Part shown: piece after piece, positions 9,540 to 14,784 of the stretch
Position numbering within the stretch: the stretch's first letter is position 1
How the letters are laid out: each line of letters opens with the position of its first letter
NCBI GenBank assembly: GCA_001662425.1
Contig: BDDC01002253.1
Coordinates: 1-14,784 of the forward strand
Direction of reading: 5' to 3'
DNA length: 14,784 nt
From: Chlamydomonas sphaeroides
Lineage: Eukaryota > Chlorophyta > Chlorophyceae > Chlamydomonadales > Chlamydomonadaceae
Made by a program: the position numbers and the translations under genes
The notes under the pieces: model-generated
What the model was told of the DNA's origin: nothing
Database searches by the model: none
What the model saw: only the letters and a program-made list of their open reading frames with translations

Positions 9540-11638
9540 ATGGACGCAGCAACGTCGCGCGAGCGCGACCAGCGAGACCGCTCCGTAGCGCACAGCAAGT
9601 GGGCCGGCGGCACGGAGCTAACCGCGCGCGGCGGCCCCGCGCCCGACGACCTCTGCGAGACCAGCACCAGCGATGTGAGCTGCTATCCGCGAAGGCCTGC
9701 TGCGCACCGCACAGCTGCCTCTGTCATCTGCGCGGGAACCGGCCTCCTCCTTTACGTCAGCCAGCATGCCGCTAGCTGCGTCTCCCAGCTGATCCCTCGC
9801 TGCTCATCTCCCCTTGTGGCCGAACAGGAGACGGGCGACGTGTGCTGGGTATGCCTTGACGGCGCCGGCTGCGGCCGACCGCTGATCCGGCCGTGCAGGT
9901 GTCCGCGCTACTGCCACAGCATCTGCATAGCGCGGTGGCAGCTGCAGAGCGCCGGCAGCAGGTGCGCTGGGGAAGGGGGATGGGTTGCGCGACTGACCGC
10001 GACGGATCCCGCTGACGCGGCATCGCCTTCCGGCCTGAAGCCCCACCGCGAACGGCCCTGCTGCACGGCCCTGCTGCCGCCAACAGCAGCGCTACCGCGC
10101 AGCATGGCCGCAGCACGCGCGCCCGTTACGACGCGGCCCCCGCTCCTCCACGTTTCCCCGCTCTCCCGGCTGTCCCTCGTTTCCCCCCTCCGTCCCATGC
10201 TGCTCGCCCCCTTCCAACCGCTGCCGCTGCCGCTCCTACCGCTGCTGCCCCGCTCGCTGCGCCCTCTGTGTCCACCGCGCAGGAAGGAGACGCACTGCGA
10301 GTTCTGCCAGTCGCGGCTGCCGGACTGGAAGAGCGCGCTGACGCCTTCCTGCGGCAGCCAAGCGCCGGTGAGACCCCGACCCCAGCCGCAGGGCAGGGCG
10401 CTCCGCCGCGCGCCCTCGGGTGCCGGATACCGTGCTGCCTTGGCGATTTCGTGATTCTCTTGATTCTCTTGCACATGGCACCGCCGCCCTGGAGCCCCCT
10501 GCCGCCGCCCGCCGTCCGCACTGCGCCGCGGCTCCACACGACCGCGCCACTGCGCGCTTGGCCAGCCTTCCGCCACTCCCGTTCCCCCATCCCCGCTACA
10601 CACGCTGCGATCTCCCTCCGCCCCTCACCTCCCTCGCCGCCCCTTGTTCCCTCCTCGCGCCTCCCTCCCTCCGTCCCCCCACACACGCAGGCGGTGATGA
10701 ACGTCAACTTCGGCGGCCGCACCTACTCGTTCGAGGTGGCGCCCGGGCCCGACGGCTACCGGCGCTTCACGTCCGCCATCCGCTCCGCGTTCGCGCTTCC
10801 CGAGGACAGCGAGCTCAACATCACCTTTACCTGCGACGAGCCGCACTCGGGTGGGTCGTGGAGATGGGCGGCTGCGGGGGAAAAGGAAGGCGGTGCAGTG
10901 CAGGGGTGCCGGCAGTGTGAGCGAGCTGGGCCGAGCCCCCAAGGCGCTGGGGTGGAGGGCCCTGCGCTGGTGTGTAGGGTGTGTGGTTCTGCCTTCCACA
11001 CACGGCTGCGACGCCAGACGTCCCAACGTCTGGCGTGCTGCCTCACCGCTCACGTGCGCGCCGGCCCGTGCCCAAGCCCTTGGCTTTCTTCACCTCCTCC
11101 CCGCCCCTCCCCTCTCTCCTTTCCTCCCTCGACCTTGCCTTTCCCCCGTTCGCGCGCGCGCCGTCCCCTCCGCCACCCCGTCACCTCCTCCGCGCTCCCG
11201 GTTTGCCGCCGCCGCCGCCCAACGTGACGGCGCTGCGCTACACCATACGGTACGATGTACGGCACGCATGCGTACGACACGCCAGAGCCCGCCGCCGCCT
11301 CCGCAGGCTCTTTGCTGACGCTGCAAGGCAGTGGCGCATACGACGCAGCTGTGCACTGCGCCTCCGTCTCCGCCGCGCGGCGTATCAGCACCGGCAACCC
11401 ACTGGCTCAGGCGCCCATCTGGCAGGACGGCATCGCCGGCGGCTCCGCTGGTGGCGGCGGCGCCGGCTCCGCCGCCGGCAGCACCGGCGGCGGCGCCGCC
11501 GCTGGCGGCGCTTCTGGCGGCGCCGCCGTCAAGCGCACCTTTGGCGGCCTAGGCCGCCGGCTGCGCGCAGCGCTGGCCGACTTTTTCGGCGGGACGGCGG
11601 CGGCGGCGGCGGCGCCGGCTGGCGGCGGCCGCATCTAG
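9540..11638 (+). CDS. RING-CH zinc finger plus PB1-like domain protein, five exons
   Basis: Predicted exons 9540-9674, 9828-9961, 10283-10367, 10691-10850 and 11307-11638 join in phase to 281 residues. All introns are GT..AG: 9675-9827, 9962-10282, 10368-10690 and 10851-11306. Residues 51-98 form a RING-CH finger with C4HC3 ligands C51, C54, C68, C70, H75, C78, C95 and C98, and the conserved W82; the final CEFC is reached only after splicing. RING-CH domains recruit E2 enzymes for ubiquitin transfer. Residues about 119-190 (VMNVNFGGRTYSFEV, a FALPEDSELNITF stretch, LLTLQGSGAYDAAV) look like a PB1 interaction domain, but without the usual basic lysine or acidic OPCA cluster. The tail is Gly/Ala-rich and ends in a basic amphipathic helix (246-265). 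Unlike membrane MARCH ligases, no transmembrane segment is present. The ATG at 9540 was chosen for its short spacing to the finger; the frame is open upstream to 9129. Confidence 0.8.
11011..11036 (+). repeat. Perfect 11-bp inverted repeat with 4-nt loop in last intron
   Basis: ACGCCAGACGT (11011-11021), loop CCCA, and ACGTCTGGCGT (11026-11036) pair perfectly. The element sits near the middle of intron 10851-11306 of the RING-CH gene. A perfect 11-bp hairpin is unlikely by chance in about 15 kb. No function is recognised. Confidence 0.85.
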
Positions 11639-12694
11639 GCGTGTCCGTGCTCCGCAGGTGATTGGGCGTGGGGCTCCCCTGGGAGAGGCGGGGCTGAGGT
11701 GGCCGGGGTTGGGAAATGGATGTGTGTGGGCGTGTGGCAAGTACTGCGGCAGGAGGCTGCGGCTAAGGGTGTCAGCGGCCTCGGCGGCCTCGGCGGCCTC
11801 GCGAGACGTCGAATGGCGTTGGGCGGCGCTAGATCTAGGCGAATGCACGAGGGGCGGTTGAAGAGCGTATCAGGAGTTGCTAGGTGTTGCTATTCCTTAG
11901 GTAGGAGGGTGGCTTCTCTTGGAGTGCGGGGCTGTGGATAGCTGTTAGTGGCGTGGAGGCTCACACATGCGAAGCGGCGCATGCCGCGGGCCAGCGAGAG
12001 CTGGCTGTTGATTCTTGCACCTGTCATGACTGCACGTGTGTCGGACTTGCTGTTGGACTATCACGACTTGCATGACCGCTGCCGGATGCCTGTGCGTGTC
12101 CTAGTTCGCGTGGGTGCATTTGATTGTACTACCTACCCGTTGGTGTGCTATAGTGCAGCCGTTCCACGCGACGTGGTATGCGTGGCTTGCGGGCGTTGTT
12201 GCACGAGCTACCCCTGCCACTACTGCCGCTTGGTTGTACCATGCTTCTCCCCATGTAAGATACGGTCTGAACATTGTCTGGCGGCCATCCCCAAATACAA
12301 TTTTGTTTGCATTGGGGGTTGTGTGGCGGGGCGGGGGCTCAGCGAAGTTGCCGGACGTCATGCACGGGGGAGGCAGGGGTGTTGACGGGTTGCGCAATTT
12401 GGACGTACGGAACCCGGCGTTTCCCGTATAGACGAGCGGCTCACACAAGTCAATAGTTTTGAACTCAAGACGTCACAGTAGCATTATGAGCATCAATGCG
12501 TGCTGTTCAGCGTCATCAACTGAAGCGAGCGGTGCGGACAAGTAAGCCCTGACCGCACACAACAGCGGCGCCATGACGAATTGCAGCGATTTGGTATGCG
12601 CTGCATCTAGCGACACAGCAGGATGGGGCTTGTCGTTCTTCCTCGGACATGACGTCCGGCGCACGACGCAGCCTTAAACAGCAACGCGGCCGCG
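11639..12694. other. 3' UTR of the RING-CH gene and upstream region of the lectin-like gene
   Basis: I see no convincing coding exon. Open frames on both strands in 11950-12450 lack domains and look like chance. A TGTAA at 12254-12258 is the first I find after the TAG at 11636-11638, giving a UTR of about 620 nt. The remaining 430 or so bases before the ATG at 12695 should hold the promoter and 5' UTR of the next gene. An in-frame TGA at 12650 closes its reading frame upstream. Composition here is less GC-rich than in the coding regions. Confidence 0.5.
12254..12258 (+). terminator. TGTAA candidate poly(A) signal of the RING-CH gene
   Basis: This is the first TGTAA found downstream of the RING-CH gene's stop codon, at a distance of about 620 nt, which suits the long 3' UTRs common in chlorophycean algae. 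No transcript evidence is available from the sequence alone. Confidence 0.45.
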
Positions 12695-14566
12695 ATGTAT
12701 GCTGTCATATGTTCGTCCCTGTTATCAATGCTGCTGTTATGGGCGTCGCGCGGCTCGGCACAAGGCAACCTGCCGGTCGAAGGCCCTTCCACCATATCGT
12801 TCCCCGCGCGGTAAGAGCCGAAGCCGCATGCTGCAGCCATGACGCGGCGCGCTGCCCTTAAACCAGCCGTGGCTTCAGCATCCGCTTCGCCATGCCCTGC
12901 GCGCCCACACAGGGCCGGCGCTTCGTGCTTGGCAGACCCGGGCGTCGTCGCCGGCCTGCCGCCCGAGACGCCCTCCATGCTGACCTTTGCGGCCTGCGGC
13001 CGAGGCGACACCATTTTCACAGCCCGTGACATGCAGCAATGTGAGCGCTGCTTTCTGGCCCGCTGGCGGCGGTCGCTTGCGACACACGAACCCAGCCGGC
13101 CCCCACAACGCAGCCGAGGCCTCCGCAGCCGGGCGCTGCGCTTGGCACTGGCGGCCTGGAGCCGGCCACGGGAGGCAGCGCGCATTGGACCCAGGCGCAC
13201 AAGCATACACTGTACCTCTGACCCACATGACTTGAACACCCGCATAGTGTAGCGTGTTGCCTAAGAACTTTCCACAAAATGGGACACCCGCAAACGCCAG
13301 TGGGGCCGCGCTGCCCGTGCCCCAAACCATGCAGTCATCTCGGGCGCGGGCTGGCGCTACTTCACGACGAGCAGGGGAGCCTGCTTAGGCGCGGCCTCCG
13401 ACGGCGCCGGCGCGGCGCTGATGTCGGCCGCCTGCAGCTCACCGCTCAGCAACAACCAACAGGTGGGTTCGGGCCCAGGCCTGGAGGGTTCCGGCATGCT
13501 CGTCACAACAAGGCCCCTGCCGGCCGGGGCGCGCCTTGCTTCCGCAACCCACTCAACCCCAGCAGCCCTCGGGGTGTGGAACACGTCGCGAGACAACGCG
13601 CCGCCGTGAGGCCAGTGGCCGCCCGCCTCTCGCGCCAACGCACTCGCGCATCACCAGAGGGTGGCGTGCGGCGAGTGGAGTGCGCCCGCCCGCCCTGCAG
13701 CCCTCGTCGCGTAACCCTCCCTCCCGGCACCCTCCCTCCCTCCCTCCCACCCCACCCCGCATCCACCCCCCACCCCCCACCCCCTCACCGGCCTCCAGTT
13801 CTGGATAGCGGTACTCCCCACGGCGCCTGACAGGTGTGGACAGCACCCCTCTGCAGAACACAGAACCCCACGGCGGCTCTACCGGGGCACCGCCGGAACC
13901 CCACGGCGGCTCTAGGCGCCGAGGGGCGCCGGCGCGGCTGCTGGGGCTGTCTGGGGGCTCGGGCCTAGCGGGCTGGGAGCTGCAGCCCCGGTCAGCCGCA
14001 CTTCGTCCGACGGTCCGAGGGGATAAGCCGGGGCGTCGCGCCCGACCCTCCGACCACATGTGCCCTTGCCCCCTGGCCGTCAGGTTCCTCCTGACCACGC
14101 GGCCGATGTCGGAGGGCGGGACGCCGCTGTGCTGGCAGGCGTCGGACACCAATGTGGAGGGCAGCGCGGCGGCCAGCATGCAGCCGTGCAATGCGTCCGA
14201 CCCCAAGCAGGTGCGGTGTGTGTTCAACTGTAAAGTAGAACAGAACCCGGTGTGTGTTTGGGGGCCGGCATGATTGTGCTATGCCGGGTTGGTAGCTTGC
14301 TAGGGTAGCACAGGAAACTTGATGCAGTGGTGTGACACGTGGTGGTCTGTCAAGCGGGTGCGGTGTGGGATCGGGATCGAGGGCGGCCGTGCACCCGTGG
14401 CCCGCCATGACTCCTGCTGGTGTGTGTGGCCGCCACTTGCTTGACAGACTACCACAACCCCTTCCGGCCGCCCCCGGCCGTCGGGGCTTCATCAGTTTCT
14501 TTGCCATACGTGCCGGAGCTCGTCTGGGACTCGACCCCTACGAAGACACCATGTGCTTCATACTGA
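12695..14566 (+). CDS. Probable secreted beta-trefoil (R-type lectin-like) protein, six exons
   Basis: Predicted exons are 12695-12810, 12913-13040, 13335-13462, 13799-13833, 14084-14229 and 14448-14566 (223 residues). All phases match and all introns are GT..AG. Exon 1 starts at the first ATG after an in-frame TGA at 12650 and encodes a signal peptide: hydrophobic core at residues 3-17, likely cleavage after GSA (22). Exons 2, 3 and 5 each carry a repeat with a Cys pair (C44/C67, C98/C115, C152/C171) and a closing Gln motif (QQF, QQFW, DPKQ), as in R-type beta-trefoil lectin domains that bind galactose-type sugars. The QxW of repeat 2 is created only by splicing to the 35-nt exon 4. No enzymatic domain accompanies it, so the name describes a lectin fold only. 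Everything after residue 178 is tentative. An alternative donor at 14211 with an acceptor ending at 14327 would instead stop at 14442-14444, and other frames are open near 14500. The family call is from motif spacing and could be another beta-trefoil type. Confidence 0.55.
13863..13914 (+). repeat. 19-bp direct repeat, 33-bp period, in intron
   Basis: GAACCCCACGGCGGCTCTA occurs at 13863-13881 and again at 13896-13914, a 33-bp period. A shorter related piece, CCCCACGGCG, occurs in and next to the microexon at about 13816-13825. The pair lies in predicted intron 13834-14083 of the lectin-like gene. Confidence 0.85.
14339..14455 (+). ncRNA. Long RNA hairpin, 22-bp stem, miRNA-precursor-like
   Basis: In plus-strand RNA, 14339-14360 can pair along its full 22 nt with 14434-14455. 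Nineteen pairs are Watson-Crick and three are G.U, and the stem can extend by CGG/CCG past a one-base bulge. The loop is 73 nt (14361-14433). The three wobble positions would be C.A mismatches in minus-strand RNA, so pairing favours the plus transcript. The element lies in the predicted last intron of the lectin-like gene and its right arm contains the candidate acceptor (AG at 14446-14447). Stem length is in the small-RNA size range, but a MITE-like inverted repeat or a splicing-control structure are alternatives. Confidence 0.45.
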
Positions 14567-14784
14567 TAGCCATTTGATGGATGTTGGAGTTCTGTTAAAC
14601 GAATGTTGACTGCATGTTAAGGCTAAGGGGATCGGTAACCCAGGCCACGGCCAGCCACCTCTGCAGCATTGATCCAGTTGTGCGGGTGGCGCGATGGTGG
14701 CGCGATGGTGGTCGGTGTGGGCATGCGCGCAGCGGGGCCCTAACACCATGGGCCGCATGCACCGGTTTCACGGCCCCAACGCGG
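14567..14784. other. Right-edge sequence, probable 3' UTR
   Basis: No gene is supported here. The stretch 14571-14635 is the most AT-rich sequence near this end and fits a 3' UTR of the lectin-like gene. Two TGTTAA motifs are present but no TGTAA, so the poly(A) site may be beyond the window. A short tandem duplication based on GCGCGATGGTG occurs at about 14689-14710. Confidence 0.35.

Noticed and set aside
10268..11227. 319-codon plus-strand open frame taken as one exon
   Set aside because: It only contains the PB1-like segment in the middle. The flanks are pyrimidine-rich intron sequence, and spliced exons give a continuous family-like protein.
11948..12385. 145-codon plus-strand open frame with many Cys
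   Set aside because: No zinc-binding spacing, no signal peptide, and it spans a TGTAA element. It is best read as the 3' UTR of the RING-CH gene and spacer.
12607..13245. 212-codon minus-strand open frame over the lectin-like gene
   Set aside because: No domain or signal. The plus strand here gives a signal peptide and in-phase Cys-repeat exons, which is a much stronger reading.
1..14784. CRISPR array, insertion sequence or bacterial operon
   Set aside because: No regularly spaced direct repeats, transposase motifs or ribosome-binding-site spacing were found. Introns and composition indicate nuclear algal DNA.

Overview
The window looks like nuclear DNA of a green alga, most likely a chlorophycean of the Chlamydomonas/Volvox type. 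The reasons are very high GC content, protein genes split by short GT..AG introns, long poly-Ala/poly-Gly/Pro-rich low-complexity coding sequence made of GCC/GGC triplets, TGTAA elements of the kind used as polyadenylation signals in these algae, and a RING-CH plus PB1-like protein whose sequence resembles green-algal proteins I recall. There is no bacterial operon structure. The host is inferred; nothing in the window names it.

Three spliced plus-strand genes can be supported by reading frame, splice-site phase and domain logic. (1) 1834-7145: a predicted 1632-residue nuclear protein whose only recognisable domain is a methyl-CpG-binding (MBD)-like domain, assembled across three exons and followed by about 1300 residues of Ala/Gly/Pro/Gln-rich sequence with an acidic patch, an RG-rich basic patch and a monopartite NLS. 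(2) 9540-11638: a five-exon, 281-residue protein with an N-terminal RING-CH (C4HC3) zinc finger, a degenerate PB1-like domain and a C-terminal basic amphipathic helix; a probable soluble E3 ubiquitin ligase or adaptor. (3) 12695-14566: a probable secreted protein with a signal peptide followed by three beta-trefoil-like (R-type lectin, CBM13-like) repeats. Each repeat sits on its own exon of exactly 42 complete codons, and a 35-nt microexon lies between repeats 2 and 3. The 3' end of this gene is uncertain.

The 1-1833 stretch has no convincing gene and may hold the 3' end of a gene lying to the left. The 7146-9539 stretch is UTR and intergenic sequence with simple repeats and, around 8650-8810, a lower-GC cluster of short hairpins (two with TTCG loops) that resembles organelle spacer repeats. 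11639-12694 is the 3' UTR of gene 2 and the upstream region of gene 3.

The three genes do not form an obvious pathway: one looks nuclear/chromatin, one ubiquitin-related, one secreted. The most notable non-coding signal is a 22-bp RNA stem with a 73-nt loop at 14339-14455. All three positions that are not Watson-Crick are G.U pairs that form only in plus-strand RNA, and the stem includes a candidate 3' splice site of gene 3. A perfect 11-bp hairpin also lies in the last intron of gene 2.
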